Source of the DNA: Nitrospira sp.
GTDB taxonomy: Bacteria; Nitrospirota; Nitrospiria; Nitrospirales; Nitrospiraceae
DNA length: 62,723 bases
NCBI GenBank assembly: GCA_018242665.1
Contig: JAFEBL010000049.1
Location: forward strand, 1 to 62,723
Direction: 5' to 3'
A program made the position numbers and the translations under genes. How positions within the stretch are numbered: the first letter of the stretch is position 1; each line of letters begins with the position of its first letter. Under the pieces are notes generated by a model. The model was not told the origin of the DNA. It made no database searches and saw only the letters and a program-made list of their open reading frames with translations. This document shows positions 42,671-52,339 of the stretch, piece by piece.

Positions 42671-43789
42671 ATGACAAGCCCCTTATCATCAGGTCCCAGA
42701 AACAGACGTAGGGCGAGATGGATTTTGTCCAGCGTGCTCCTGCTGCTCTGCCTTCCTCGTCCCGCGCTGGCTTTCAAAATCCTGGCTCCAGCCCAGGGAG
42801 CCACCCTGACTTCCGGCCAGCCAACGACGGTAGAAGTCGAAGCGGGACGGGAGGCAGGCCTTGTCGAAGTCCGGTATTACTGGTATCCCGAGCAAACGGA
42901 CGCGCTGGTGGAGCAGGGGGAGGATCGAACGGGGAAAGCATCGCAGGGTGCCATGGCCACCGACCGGTATTGGCAGAAGGACAGCATTACAGGGGCCCCG
43001 GTCGTGGCATTGCCGGCACTGACCTCCACCGTGGACCGTGTGCCGCCCTATGGTGGCGCATTGCCGGTTCCCCCTGACGCCGTCGGCCGGATGCGACTCC
43101 TGGCCATCGCTGATATTTCCCAAGGCCGCCTGGGACGCAAAACCGTCTTCGATGAAGTCTTCGTCACCGTTCAGCCACACGCCGAGCTGCTCTCGATCGA
43201 TTTTGAAACAGAAAAACCGCTCCAACTTGGCCGAACCGGACAGTCCTCCGCCTATGGCCACGTCGATTCACTCGGCAAGATCTTCGAACTCCCGGTCGTG
43301 GGCGAATTCGCAGATGGCATCAGCCGCCCGCTGTCCTCTCCCAGCGCCGGCACCGTGTATACATCCGGAAACGATCAGATCCTCAAAGTTCTGCCCGATG
43401 GACTGTTGCAGATTGTCGGAATCGGCAAAACTTCGCTCACTGTCACCAATCGCGGCAAGCAGGCCACCCTCGACGTACGCGTGGAGGTCAATCCCGAGCC
43501 GAACGAGCCGCCCATTGCCCACGCCGGGACTGCCAGGACCGTCAAAGCCGGCACGAAGGTTCGATTGAGCGGACTCCAGAGTCGTGACCCTGAAGGGGAA
43601 GCCTTGTTTTATGCCTGGGGGCAGGTGCGCGGGAGCAAAGTGGCGATGCTGGACGTGAATATGGCGGAGCCCTCGTTTACCGCTCCGTACGTTTCAGAAA
43701 CCCGAACGTTTCGTTTCAAGCTGCGCGTAACGGATAAAAAAGGAGCGGACAGTGTGCCGGCGTATGTTGATATCACCGTCGAACCGTAG
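42671..43789 (+). CDS. Exported protein with PKD-like C-terminal domain
   Basis: A 372-residue protein. It has a signal peptide (RRRARWILSSVLLLLC, ends near PALA), then beta-sandwich domains of unknown class, an Ig-like middle part, and a C-terminal PKD domain (NEPPIAHAGTARTVKAG, LSGLQSRDPEGEALFYAWGQ, RFKLRVTDKKGADSVPAYVDITV). The start is the ATG at 42671, with GAGGTGACC just upstream and immediately after the kimA stop; the open frame reaches back into kimA and is a shadow there. Possibly cell-surface binding. Co-transcribed with kimA. Confidence 0.82.
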   Translation: MTSPLSSGPRNRRRARWILSSVLLLLCLPRPALAFKILAPAQGATLTSGQPTTVEVEAGREAGLVEVRYYWYPEQTDALVEQGEDRTGKASQGAMATDRYWQKDSITGAPVVALPALTSTVDRVPPYGGALPVPPDAVGRMRLLAIADISQGRLGRKTVFDEVFVTVQPHAELLSIDFETEKPLQLGRTGQSSAYGHVDSLGKIFELPVVGEFADGISRPLSSPSAGTVYTSGNDQILKVLPDGLLQIVGIGKTSLTVTNRGKQATLDVRVEVNPEPNEPPIAHAGTARTVKAGTKVRLSGLQSRDPEGEALFYAWGQVRGSKVAMLDVNMAEPSFTAPYVSETRTFRFKLRVTDKKGADSVPAYVDITVEP

Positions 43790-43972
43790 CGGTTGCTGAA
43801 ATCCAAGCCAGCACCGACGTTCATCGGAGTCACACGTTCCGACTCGCCATTCTTGTTGACCGTATCGGCTTCGATACTCCTCGTATCTTGTTGGATACGG
43901 CCATACTGACGGCGGCGTTCTTCCTCTTCTCTTCTACTGCCCACCAACACTGACTTGCTCTTCCACAATCTT

Positions 43973-45520
43973 CTAGATGAGACTCAACGTCTCTCGCGCC
44001 TGTGCCAATTCAGCACGATGCCGGCGGAGGGCCCGCCCAAAGGAAGACCGGGATACCTCGGCCTCCTGATCCCGTATCATTCGTTCCACCTGCGCGAGTG
44101 CATCGGTCAGCTGTTCCACCAAGTGCTTCCCTCCACGAGTCAGCCATTTCAACTGGCTGCCGGCATAGTCGAGATCGGCCAATGAGTACCGCACCGACTC
44201 GATTTCTTCCAAGCACCGATATCGAGCGCGAGCGAGGTCGCGCTGGTCGAGGCCGGCTTTTTTCCAGCCGCTGCTTCCCGCCTGGCTCGATCCCCACGCC
44301 ACCAGCCGTGCGAACAGCATCGCACCCATGGTGAAGGTGAATGTTGCATGCAGAATTCCGCGCACCGGCCGCAAACTCCGCCGCCAGGGAGAATAGAACA
44401 ATTCCTGGTTATGGTCGTGCTGATACATCACCTCTTTCCGCAAGAGCAGATTCAGGTGATGGTGACTGTTCTCATGAATCAAATCATCGATCAGATCGAG
44501 CTGATCACGGTCGAAACAGTTGATGGCAGATAGGCCGGGGCGATGCCGGTAGCTGAAACTCACCACCCCTCTGGCCTTGAGCGGAACGATCCGTGAAGTC
44601 AGCAACGCCAGGAGCCGATCGCCCTCGGGCCAGGCGGACCTAATCGTCGCCAGCGCCCGGCGCATGCGCCTCGCGACCTCCGGGTTCGTCGGGCGCACAC
44701 CGACGGGCGTCTTCTCCTTTCCATAAACAAGTGTCGGCCCAAGGACGAGTGATCCGTATCGACTGTTTCGCAGCAGCAACGGGTCGAGGCGGCGCCAATG
44801 CCACCGATCTGTGGCACCATAGGCAACTACCGGATAGGCTCGATCCCCGACTAGAAGATCGATACCGGAAGGCTTAACCAGGAACTCCCCCTGCCCATCC
44901 GCTCGTTTCAGTGCCGACCGGACCGCGGCCGGAGCTTCGTACGCCACCCCCGTCAACCCGACAGCGCAACTCCAAGGCAGTTCCACTCGCTCCACATTCG
45001 CCGTCAAATCACAGGGCACCACCCAGGCATCCCGTTCTTGTTGTCCCAGCCAAGCACAAGCCAATCGGGGGGCGAGACACAGGGACTCCTGCGTGATTTC
45101 TCGCGCAAGGCGCTGGCAAAGCGCCGTCAGGCGTGGCAGAAGCATGCGCGCATCCGGTTTGCCATTTGGGAATATTTCATCGGCATATCCATGCTCATAA
45201 AATTTTTCGCGGAATTCTGCGCGCAGCTGTTCGGCGATGTCCCGGCGCGATCGCTCCTGCCGCACTTGTACGACAATATCGACGAAATACAGGAGGTCGT
45301 TCAGTGACTCAATCCAGCCGACCACTTTCCAATGACGATAGTCCGCCGTGGTGAACGAACGACCGAGCATACGGAACCAGTCGGTCTCCAGGCCCAGCAC
45401 GCAGGCATCCACCGCATAATGACGCTCAAAGTCCCGGCACAGATCCGTCAGCAATTTCCGCATGGAGCGCTGAAACTCTCCCATCAGACGCTCGAGAATT
45501 CCTACAGCCAGTATGGTCAT
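43973..45520 (-). CDS. HExxH-motif protein, possible peptide beta-hydroxylase type
   Basis: A 515-residue cytoplasmic protein. The metal motif is HENSH (H349-E350-N-S-H353) followed by H354-H355, and about 30 residues on YSPWRRSLRPVRGILHATF, with H391 as a possible third ligand. This layout matches the HEXXH-motif putative peptide-modification family (aKG-HExxH-type hydroxylases, TIGR04267-like). The N-terminal 340 residues are helical with no obvious domain. No precursor peptide gene is recognisable nearby, so it may be an orphan or act on a protein. Convergent with the PKD-like gene, 183 bases apart; no terminator seen between. Confidence 0.65.
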   Translation of the reverse strand: MTILAVGILERLMGEFQRSMRKLLTDLCRDFERHYAVDACVLGLETDWFRMLGRSFTTADYRHWKVVGWIESLNDLLYFVDIVVQVRQERSRRDIAEQLRAEFREKFYEHGYADEIFPNGKPDARMLLPRLTALCQRLAREITQESLCLAPRLACAWLGQQERDAWVVPCDLTANVERVELPWSCAVGLTGVAYEAPAAVRSALKRADGQGEFLVKPSGIDLLVGDRAYPVVAYGATDRWHWRRLDPLLLRNSRYGSLVLGPTLVYGKEKTPVGVRPTNPEVARRMRRALATIRSAWPEGDRLLALLTSRIVPLKARGVVSFSYRHRPGLSAINCFDRDQLDLIDDLIHENSHHHLNLLLRKEVMYQHDHNQELFYSPWRRSLRPVRGILHATFTFTMGAMLFARLVAWGSSQAGSSGWKKAGLDQRDLARARYRCLEEIESVRYSLADLDYAGSQLKWLTRGGKHLVEQLTDALAQVERMIRDQEAEVSRSSFGRALRRHRAELAQARETLSLI

Positions 45521-45709
45521 CGCGATACCACGACTCCTTCAGCAGTCCTCTTGCCGCGTGCACTCTACGCGAGTGTGTAGACCGTGACAAGCCAACGAAC
45601 CATCGTGGCACTATGTCTCCAGGAGTGAGGCGAAATGGGACCGCACGGAGGGGCATCCGCTGTAAGGAATCGCGAACGCGCGCAGGAACAGAGAGTCAAC
45701 AGGGTGAGT

Positions 45710-45740
45710 CCCCCGCGACACCGCCGAGGTGTCGCGGGGG
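45710..45740 (-). terminator. GC-rich hairpin after the zinc-ribbon gene
   Basis: Perfect 13-bp arms (45710-45722 and 45728-45740) with a 5-base loop, 7 bases after the zinc-ribbon stop. There is no T-run on either strand, so termination is uncertain, but the stem is strong. Confidence 0.5.
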
Positions 45741-45746
45741 ATGGAA

Positions 45747-45974
45747 CTATGCCGTGAGTTTGATGAGGTCGAACAGGAACGGCTTCTCCGGCACTGAAGC
45801 GGGAACGGGGCGCAGATGAGAATTCTGCACCATTCTATGGCGCTGAATCAGGGTATCGACAATGTTGCCGCAACTCAGGCACCGATGCCCTTGCAGCCGC
45901 ATGGGGTGATAACTTTCCTGAAGATCAATCAGGTCATCCTTCACCATCAACCCTTCACATCGCGTGCACGTCAT
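45747..45974 (-). CDS. Small zinc-ribbon protein
   Basis: A 75-residue protein with two CxxC pairs (CTRC near residue 3 and CLSC near 32), spaced about 26 residues, a typical one-zinc ribbon. The rest is polar with no known domain. Start ATG 45974 has GGGAGGAGA upstream; the longer open frame (to 46019) lacks a ribosome site. Similar short zinc-ribbon proteins are common in Nitrospira-type genomes and mostly unstudied. Confidence 0.75.
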   Translation of the reverse strand: MTCTRCEGLMVKDDLIDLQESYHPMRLQGHRCLSCGNIVDTLIQRHRMVQNSHLRPVPASVPEKPFLFDLIKLTA

Positions 45975-46298
45975 GAGTCTCCTCCCTTCGGACAGACAAT
46001 GTGACCCTCGGAACACCAACCGATCTGTGGCCCATCAGACCACTCAACTGCCGTGCAGAAGTAATAAGCAATACGAATGCCATGGACTCGGTGGCCCGAT
46101 GTCCTTCATTCGCGGCTGGCAGCAGGGCAGTACGTCGCAACGGCGCTCCAGCATGGTCGTGGGCTGTGTCCGAATTGGTCTCATGGGACAGAAATGGGTA
46201 CAATCGGCTACAGTCGAGCTCAATCAGACTGGCATCGTACTGATGTACAGGATGGGACAGCCCAGCAGTGGCACCATGGTCGGGCTGGCATACAAATA
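45975..46298. other. 324-base region before the RqcH-like gene
   Basis: Divergent promoter region of the zinc-ribbon gene and the NFACT gene. The reading frame of the NFACT gene extends back into it but with no ribosome site or family match. No hairpin, repeat or ORF of its own stands out. Confidence 0.5.
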
Positions 46299-47762
46299 AT
46301 GTCTCTTTCTGCGACAGAAATTGGTTCCATCGTTCAGGAACTTACTCCAGCCCTAGCCGAAGGCTGGATTCAGAAAATCTCCCAGCCGCTTCCCGATTGC
46401 CTGGTGCTTGAGGTTCGCGTCCCGGGCCATACGCGCCGACTCTTCTATTCAGTACGTGATGGCACGGCTCGCTTGCATTTGCTGCAGCAGGGACTCACCA
46501 GTCCGCCGAGCCCGCCGGCGCTCTGCCAATTCCTCCGGGCGAGAATTCAAGGTGCCCGCATCGAGGGTCTGCATCATCTGGCTGGCGATCGAATCGTCCG
46601 CCTTGATCTGACCAGTCGTAGCGGGCCGGTGTCTCTGGTCGCCGAATTGTTCAGCCGCAATGCCAATCTCCTTGTTCTCGATGAACAGGGCCTGGTGTTG
46701 GCCACCCTTCGCCATCATAAAGAGCGGCTGAACCAACCGTACCAGTCCCCGAGTACTGCTCACGCCAGTCCCTCTCCGCGAGACATCGCCCTTCCCGAGC
46801 CGGGCACGACTCCTCCCATCGATGCCGAGCCCTTCCCGCTGTCCCGCCAGCTGGAAGCGCGCTATCGGGAACGGGAAACGGAACTGTCCCGTGTGACTCA
46901 GCTTCGTGAGCGGGAATCGGCTTTGCGTAAGCATCTCAAAAAGCTTCTCCGTCGTGCCGACGCCCTCCGTAGAGATCGCGAACAGGCCGCACGGTACGAA
47001 CCCTATGCGCGATACGGCGAGCTCCTGAAGGCCAATCTCGGGAGCATCAAGAAAGGCATGACCGCCGTCTCTGTCGTGGACTATTACGACGAACGATTGC
47101 CGGAGTTGACGATTCCCCTCGATGAGACAAAAGGACCACAAGCCAACATGGACGCCTACTTTTCGAAGTACAGGAAGTTCGTGTCGGCTCAGCGTGAAAT
47201 TTCCCCCCGTCTGGCCGCCATCGAGACGGAGGTGCAACAGACGCAGGTAGAACTCGAGGCGATCAAACAGGGGACATGGCAGCCACCAACTCATGATGCG
47301 CCACCGGCCGGGCGCTCCGTCTCACGGACAACGAAAAACCGAGATGCAGATGAGGCGCGCCGCGGACCCTTTCGGCGATTCACCTCCACGGACGGCTATC
47401 CGATCTTCGTCGGACGCAACGCGCGGGAGAACGATGCACTCACATTCGGGCTGGCGAGGAGTGAGGACCTGTGGCTCCATGCGCGAGGCGTCCCAGGTTC
47501 CCATGTCGTGGTGCGCCTTGAAAAAGGCACGGAACCACCGCCTGAAACGCTACGCGACGCCGCCACCCTGGCCCTGCTCTACAGCGATCTCAAGAAAAGC
47601 GGAAAGGGGGATGTGATCTTCACCCGGCGAAAATGGGTCAAGAAGGCCAAGGGACAAGCCCCTGGTGCCGTGACGGTAACCCAGGAGCGCTCTATCTATG
47701 TGACCTTGGAGAAACCGCGCCTCGACGCATTGAAATCGCGTCACACGGAACGCCTGCCGTAA
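46299..47762 (+). CDS. rqcH: NFACT-family ribosome quality-control protein (RqcH-like)
   Basis: A 487-residue NFACT protein: an N-terminal NFACT-N fold (ATEIGSIVQELTPALAEGWIQKI, IVRLDL), a short coiled coil (about 180-290: RERETELSRVTQLRERE, RDREQAARYEPYARYGE), then the NFACT-R RNA-binding domain (RFTSTDGYPIFVGRNARENDALT, DLWLHARGVPGSHVVVR, GDVIFTRRKWVKK). Homologues bind stalled 50S subunits with peptidyl-tRNA and add alanine tails. The start ATG 46299 fits the family N-terminus (MSLSATEIG), although no strong ribosome site precedes it. Confidence 0.85.
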   Translation: MSLSATEIGSIVQELTPALAEGWIQKISQPLPDCLVLEVRVPGHTRRLFYSVRDGTARLHLLQQGLTSPPSPPALCQFLRARIQGARIEGLHHLAGDRIVRLDLTSRSGPVSLVAELFSRNANLLVLDEQGLVLATLRHHKERLNQPYQSPSTAHASPSPRDIALPEPGTTPPIDAEPFPLSRQLEARYRERETELSRVTQLRERESALRKHLKKLLRRADALRRDREQAARYEPYARYGELLKANLGSIKKGMTAVSVVDYYDERLPELTIPLDETKGPQANMDAYFSKYRKFVSAQREISPRLAAIETEVQQTQVELEAIKQGTWQPPTHDAPPAGRSVSRTTKNRDADEARRGPFRRFTSTDGYPIFVGRNARENDALTFGLARSEDLWLHARGVPGSHVVVRLEKGTEPPPETLRDAATLALLYSDLKKSGKGDVIFTRRKWVKKAKGQAPGAVTVTQERSIYVTLEKPRLDALKSRHTERLP

Positions 47763-47822
47763 CTCGACTCATCGCACGGGCCGCTTTTCATCGATTGCCA
47801 CCACGTGGTAGAGTGCCCGCAT

Positions 47823-49865
47823 ATGGGCACCTTGCGTGACACACGTGACCGGTTCCACATCCTGAGCGCACTCCTGCAAACCAAGACCCTCCGCCAATTT
47901 GACGAATGCCTTCAAGAGGAACTCCTGCCGATACTCGGCTGCTCCATCTTGGGCCTGTACCTGCATAGCGAGACGACCGCAGCATTCTCTCCAGTATCAG
48001 ATATTTTCCGAGACCCGGCCTCCCCGGCCTATCCGATTGCGCAACTGCCTGCAGCCGGCACGATCAAAGAGGCCGCGGTGCTCGCCGGGAAGGCCATTCT
48101 GGCCAACGATCTCAGCAACGCCCCCTGGACTGAAGCCCAGGCGATCGATCCCCATCTCTACCAACGTGCATCAGTCCTCGTGGCTCCGGTCAGCATGCCG
48201 GGAGAATCCTGCACTAGCACGCCTTCCAAGATCCTCGCGGTAATCGTGGCCGTCTCGCTGGAGGCGCCCGGCGCATTTTCCGAGGAAGATCGTGTCTTTC
48301 TCGAGTCCCTTGGTTGCGAAATCGCGCCAGTCCTGACTGCGGTCTTCGCAGCGGAGGAGCGCGATACGCTGGTCGCCATCAATAGTCGGGTCGTGCTCGG
48401 CACGATCACGCTCGACAATCTCATCAACTCGATTCAGCCCATTCTGCGCGAGGTCATCGACCATGATGTGATCGGTCTGGTGCGGTTCGTCGGAGGGCCC
48501 GACAATCGCTGGTTCGACATCGTCGCCTGTGAGGGCGTCGCGGTTGACCAGGAGATTCTCCGGCAATTTCCGTTTGAGCGCATGGCGCCGGCGGAAATCC
48601 TGACGACCGGCCAACCGCTGCTCCTGACCGGGCATAACCAGGAGCGATTCGCGGAACATGGCTATTTCGAATCCTTAGGCGTCTGTTCCGCCATGCTGTG
48701 CCCCCTCCTCGTTCATGGATCGCCCTATGGCTTCCTTGCCATCGGGAGCAAACGGCGGAACGCCTTCTCCGAGCGTGACCTGGCTCTGACGGAACACATC
48801 GGCTTCCATCTGTCCCACGCGATCACCAATCTCTCAGCCTACGACCAAATCCGTCAGCTCAAGGATCAATTGGAACAGGAAAACATCTACTTGCGCGAAG
48901 AAATGGGTGCGTCCCTGGACTTGAAAAGCCTGGTCGGCGATAGCCCCGCATTACAAAAATCGCTACGGGCGATCGAAATGGTCGCGCCCACCGATTCTAC
49001 GGTGCTGATTACGGGAGAAACCGGAACCGGCAAGGAACTGGTGGCCCAGGCGATTCATCGCCTCTCGCCACGCCAGCAGAAGGCACTGATCACCGTGAAC
49101 TGTGCCGCATTACCACCCGCTCTCATCGAATCCGAGTTATTTGGCCATGAAAAGGGCGCGTTCACCAGCGCGACGTCCCGCAAGTTGGGTCGCTTCGAAC
49201 TCGCCCATGGCGGCACCATTTTCCTGGATGAAGTGGGGGAACTGCCGGTCGATGTGCAAATGAAACTGCTGCGCGTCCTGGAGGCCAGGGAGTTCAACCG
49301 GATCGGCGGAACCCAGACCATCCGGGTCGACGTGCGCGTACTGGCCGCCACCAACGTAGACCTGGATCAAGCCATTAAACGACAGACCTTTCGCGCGGAC
49401 CTGTTCTATCGCCTCAATGTCTTCCCGCTTCGCCTCCCGCCGTTGCGCGAACGCCTGCAGGATATTCCTCTTCTAGCCCGCCACTTTGCCAAAAAATACA
49501 GCCAACGGCATCGCAAACCGGTCACCCGCATTCACAGCGCCGCGCTCAAGGCGCTGGCCGCCTATGACTGGCCCGGCAATGTGCGCGAATTGAAGCATGT
49601 CATTGAGCGCGCCGTGATCGTCAGCCGCGGGTCAACGTTGACGATCGAGGAACTCGACGGCCTCGGGCGCACCAGCACTTCCGTTTCGGAGCCGCGCACA
49701 CTCGCGGAAGCCGAGCGCGCGCATATCGTTGATACCTTGATTCGAACCAATTGGGTCCTCGCCGGCAAACAAGGAGCGGCGGAACAATTGGGGATGAAGC
49801 GGTCCACCCTCCAACACCGCATGAAAAAGCTGTCGATCGCCCGCCCATCTGCTCAGGCCACCTGA
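47823..49865 (+). CDS. GAF-domain sigma-54-dependent transcriptional activator
   Basis: About 680 residues: GAF-like domain (about 5-175), second GAF (about 190-335), coiled linker, AAA+ (about 355-600) and a Fis HTH (AAEQLGMKRSTLQHRMKKL). The AAA+ keeps Walker A GETGTGKE, Walker B IFLDEVGEL, arginine fingers (FRADLFYRL) and sensor II WPGNVREL. The sigma-54 loop reads GAFTSA rather than GAFTGA, a variant that keeps the key Thr. It probably senses a small ligand or redox signal through the GAFs. Upstream of, and same strand as, the tripartite efflux operon; a link is likely but no sigma-54 promoter was found. Start ATG 47823; a GTG six codons earlier is possible. Confidence 0.87.
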   Translation: MGTLRDTRDRFHILSALLQTKTLRQFDECLQEELLPILGCSILGLYLHSETTAAFSPVSDIFRDPASPAYPIAQLPAAGTIKEAAVLAGKAILANDLSNAPWTEAQAIDPHLYQRASVLVAPVSMPGESCTSTPSKILAVIVAVSLEAPGAFSEEDRVFLESLGCEIAPVLTAVFAAEERDTLVAINSRVVLGTITLDNLINSIQPILREVIDHDVIGLVRFVGGPDNRWFDIVACEGVAVDQEILRQFPFERMAPAEILTTGQPLLLTGHNQERFAEHGYFESLGVCSAMLCPLLVHGSPYGFLAIGSKRRNAFSERDLALTEHIGFHLSHAITNLSAYDQIRQLKDQLEQENIYLREEMGASLDLKSLVGDSPALQKSLRAIEMVAPTDSTVLITGETGTGKELVAQAIHRLSPRQQKALITVNCAALPPALIESELFGHEKGAFTSATSRKLGRFELAHGGTIFLDEVGELPVDVQMKLLRVLEAREFNRIGGTQTIRVDVRVLAATNVDLDQAIKRQTFRADLFYRLNVFPLRLPPLRERLQDIPLLARHFAKKYSQRHRKPVTRIHSAALKALAAYDWPGNVRELKHVIERAVIVSRGSTLTIEELDGLGRTSTSVSEPRTLAEAERAHIVDTLIRTNWVLAGKQGAAEQLGMKRSTLQHRMKKLSIARPSAQAT

Positions 49866-50040
49866 GTGCCCACATATAGGCATTCAATCCTCAAGCTGCC
49901 CATATTTCGGCAGAATCTTTACTCTCTGGCTCGCTCGAGTTGCCCTATAACAACTGTAATTTATCATAAATATCAATAAGTTATCTCGACAATCTTCCTT
50001 GACCATTCTTCTGGCACCATCTCTGCTCAACTTCTCCTAC

Positions 50041-50457
50041 ATGAATCCCAGTAATCCAGTCCCGACGCCGCAAACGTTGGAAGATGAGATTCAGGCTCAT
50101 GTCGCCGAGCGACAACGGGAATTATTGGCATCAGGCGAAGCCAGTCGGGATGGCCGGCGGTTCTCCTGGTGCGGGGACATCTTGGACTTTCTCATGGAAG
50201 GCCTCGCCGAACGACTGGCTGCCAGGGGCATCACCTTTACCAGCGCCCTGCCTGGCCCCTTGCGCCTCATGGATGAAGATCAACAGCCCAACGGCCAGCA
50301 TGTGCGACGCTTTTGGACCATCGCTTTGCACCGAGGATGCCCGATCGCCAGAATCTGTACGCTCTTTTTCCATCGCCATGATCAAGTGAAGCTCCCGCAG
50401 ACACCACGTGTCGTCGCCTATGCTCCGGACAGCCAGGATCACGAGGAACAGGTTTGA
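50041..50457 (+). CDS. Hypothetical protein, 138 residues
   Basis: No family recognised. Soluble, with a charged N-terminal helix (EDEIQAHVAERQRELL) and a C-terminal half containing IALHRGCPIARICTLFFHRH. Start ATG 50041 is the only plausible one, but its ribosome site is weak; a TTG at 49999 is possible. It overlaps the efflux permease start by 4 bases, so it is probably the first gene of the efflux operon and may be a small partner or regulator. The 130-base region upstream is A/T-rich with no clear promoter. Confidence 0.55.
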   Translation: MNPSNPVPTPQTLEDEIQAHVAERQRELLASGEASRDGRRFSWCGDILDFLMEGLAERLAARGITFTSALPGPLRLMDEDQQPNGQHVRRFWTIALHRGCPIARICTLFFHRHDQVKLPQTPRVVAYAPDSQDHEEQV

Positions 50458-51584
50458 ACTACGTAGCTCTCAAGATGCTCTTCGGCGACCGAGCAAAATA
50501 TCTCATGCTGCTCTGCGGGCTCACCTTTGCCGTGATGCTGATCGTGCAGCAGGGCTCGATCTTCTGGGGGCTCATGATGTGGTCTCAGTCCAGCGTGAGC
50601 AACATCAACGTCCCGATTTGGGTCACGGACCCTGGCATCGGACAGGTGGACGAGGTCAAGCCCATCGCTGACACGGCCGTCGACCGTGTGCGGAGCGTGT
50701 CGGGGGTGGAATGGGCCGTGCCGCTCTACAAAGGGGTGCTGCGCGCACGCCTGTCCAATGGCGACTACCATCAGATCACCCTGACCGGGCTGGATGCCTC
50801 CACGCTCATCGGACGCCCCACCGAGGTTCTCGAAGGCCGGTTCGACGATATTCTGCAGCCTGATGCCGTCGTGCTGGATCAATGGGCGGTGGAACGCATG
50901 GGCGGGCCCACGGTCATCAAGATCGGCACGGTCTTCGAATTGAACGACAAACTCGCCCGCGTGGTGGCCATTGCCAAGACACAGAAAAACTTCACGAACA
51001 TCCCAGTGGTGTACACCACCTACGAGCGCGCCATTCGATATGTACCCCGCGAGCGCCGCACCCTTTCCTATGTGCTGGCCAAGGCGAAAGACGGCGTCTC
51101 CGATGCGGAGGTGACGGCGCGGATCCACGAACAGACCGGCCTCGGAGCGTTTACCGCGCAGGAGTTCGGCTGGAAGACGATCAACTGGGTGCTGAAGAAC
51201 ACCGGCATCGGGATCAACTTCGGCACGACGATCCTGCTTGGATTTATCGTCGGCATGGCCATCGCCGGACAAACGTTCTACCTGTTTACCGTCGAAAACC
51301 TTCGGCAGTTTGGAGCGTTGAAAGCGATGGGCGCGTCCACGCTCACGCTGGCACGCATGATCCTCTTGCAGGCCTTTACCGTCGGGCTCACCGGCTATGG
51401 CATCGGCATCGGTTTCGCGACGGCCTTCGGATTGTTCTCCGCCAAGGGCGGCGGGCTGCCGTTTGTGGAAACGTGGCAATTGCTCCTCGTCGTGCTGATC
51501 GCGCTCCTCAGTATTTGCGCCTGCTCCGCGCTGATCAGCATCATCAAACTCGCACGCCTCGAACCGGCCATCGTCTTTCGGTGA
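50454..51584 (+). CDS. FtsX-type ABC transporter permease (MacB/DevC-like)
   Basis: A 376-residue membrane protein. One N-terminal span, a large periplasmic MacB_PCD-like domain (TDPGIGQVDEVKPIAD to about residue 215), then three C-terminal spans with the FtsX core (LRQFGALKAMGASTLTLARM). It would pump a substrate out, driven by the following ATPase. It starts at a TTG whose bases overlap the preceding stop, with GAGGAACAGG as ribosome site; an internal ATG (50475) is possible. The order permease, ATPase, adaptor, outer-membrane channel is typical of DevBCA-like exporters. Confidence 0.88.
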   Translation: MNYVALKMLFGDRAKYLMLLCGLTFAVMLIVQQGSIFWGLMMWSQSSVSNINVPIWVTDPGIGQVDEVKPIADTAVDRVRSVSGVEWAVPLYKGVLRARLSNGDYHQITLTGLDASTLIGRPTEVLEGRFDDILQPDAVVLDQWAVERMGGPTVIKIGTVFELNDKLARVVAIAKTQKNFTNIPVVYTTYERAIRYVPRERRTLSYVLAKAKDGVSDAEVTARIHEQTGLGAFTAQEFGWKTINWVLKNTGIGINFGTTILLGFIVGMAIAGQTFYLFTVENLRQFGALKAMGASTLTLARMILLQAFTVGLTGYGIGIGFATAFGLFSAKGGGLPFVETWQLLLVVLIALLSICACSALISIIKLARLEPAIVFR

Positions 51585-51589
51585 TCTGT

Positions 51590-52339
51590 ATGAATGGTGA
51601 CATACCGACACAAGCCTCTGCGACCGAAGAGCCCCGGGCCGCCGCCGTGCAGGTGCGGGGACTGGTGAAATCGTTCGGCACCGGGGAGACCACGGTGACG
51701 GTGCTCAAGGGCATCGATCTCGATGTGTATTTCGGCGAATTACTGCTATTGGTGGGGGAATCGGGCGGAGGCAAAACCACGTTGCTCTCGGCCATCGCCG
51801 GTATTCTGGACATCGACGAAGGAAATCTCGATGTCCTGGGCGCTCCGCTGACCCGCATGGCTTCCGACGCGCGCACGAGGTTTCGCGGCCAGCGCATGGG
51901 GTTTATCTTTCAACAATTCAATCTCCTGCCCTCGCTCACTGCGGCGGAAAACGTCGCCATTCCACTCCTGATCCAAGGCCTCCGGAAAAAAGATGCGCTA
52001 GCGCGTGGGCGGCTGATGCTGGAACGGGTCGGGCTCGGTGACCGTACGGAATTTCTCCCGAGAAACCTGTCCGGCGGCCAACAACAACGTGTCGCCATCG
52101 CGCGAGCCTTGGTCAACGATCCGCAACTGCTGGTCTGCGACGAACCGACCGCCGCGCTCGACGGCCCGAACGGCCAGAAGATCATGGAATTGATCCGCGA
52201 CGTAGGACGAGCCCCGGATCGCTGCGTCATCGTCGTGACCCATGACAGTCGCGTGTTTCAATTCGGCGATCGCATGGCGGAACTTACGGACGGACGTATC
52301 GTCGGCATCCACCCGATTCAGAAAGAGGCCACGACATGA
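51590..52339 (+). CDS. ABC transporter ATP-binding protein (MacB/LolD type)
   Basis: A 249-residue ATPase with Walker A GESGGGKTT, Q-loop QQFNLLPSLT, signature LSGGQQQRVAIARAL, Walker B LLVCDEPTAALD and the H-switch VTHDSRVF. The LolD/MacB-type long N-terminus is extended by about 18 residues. The start ATG 51590 comes 5 bases after the permease stop; the open frame in this reading extends far upstream inside the permease gene and is a shadow. It couples ATP hydrolysis to export by the neighbouring permease. Confidence 0.92.
   Translation: MNGDIPTQASATEEPRAAAVQVRGLVKSFGTGETTVTVLKGIDLDVYFGELLLLVGESGGGKTTLLSAIAGILDIDEGNLDVLGAPLTRMASDARTRFRGQRMGFIFQQFNLLPSLTAAENVAIPLLIQGLRKKDALARGRLMLERVGLGDRTEFLPRNLSGGQQQRVAIARALVNDPQLLVCDEPTAALDGPNGQKIMELIRDVGRAPDRCVIVVTHDSRVFQFGDRMAELTDGRIVGIHPIQKEATT

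Noticed and set aside
49920..49945. Possible sigma-54 -24/-12 promoter (CTGGCTCG near GTTGCC)
   Set aside because: The spacing between GG and GC is 12, not the required 10.
50439..51611. A 390-codon frame on the minus strand opposite the efflux permease
   Set aside because: It is a shadow of the permease and the ATPase start, rich in Asp, His and Arg, with no domain.
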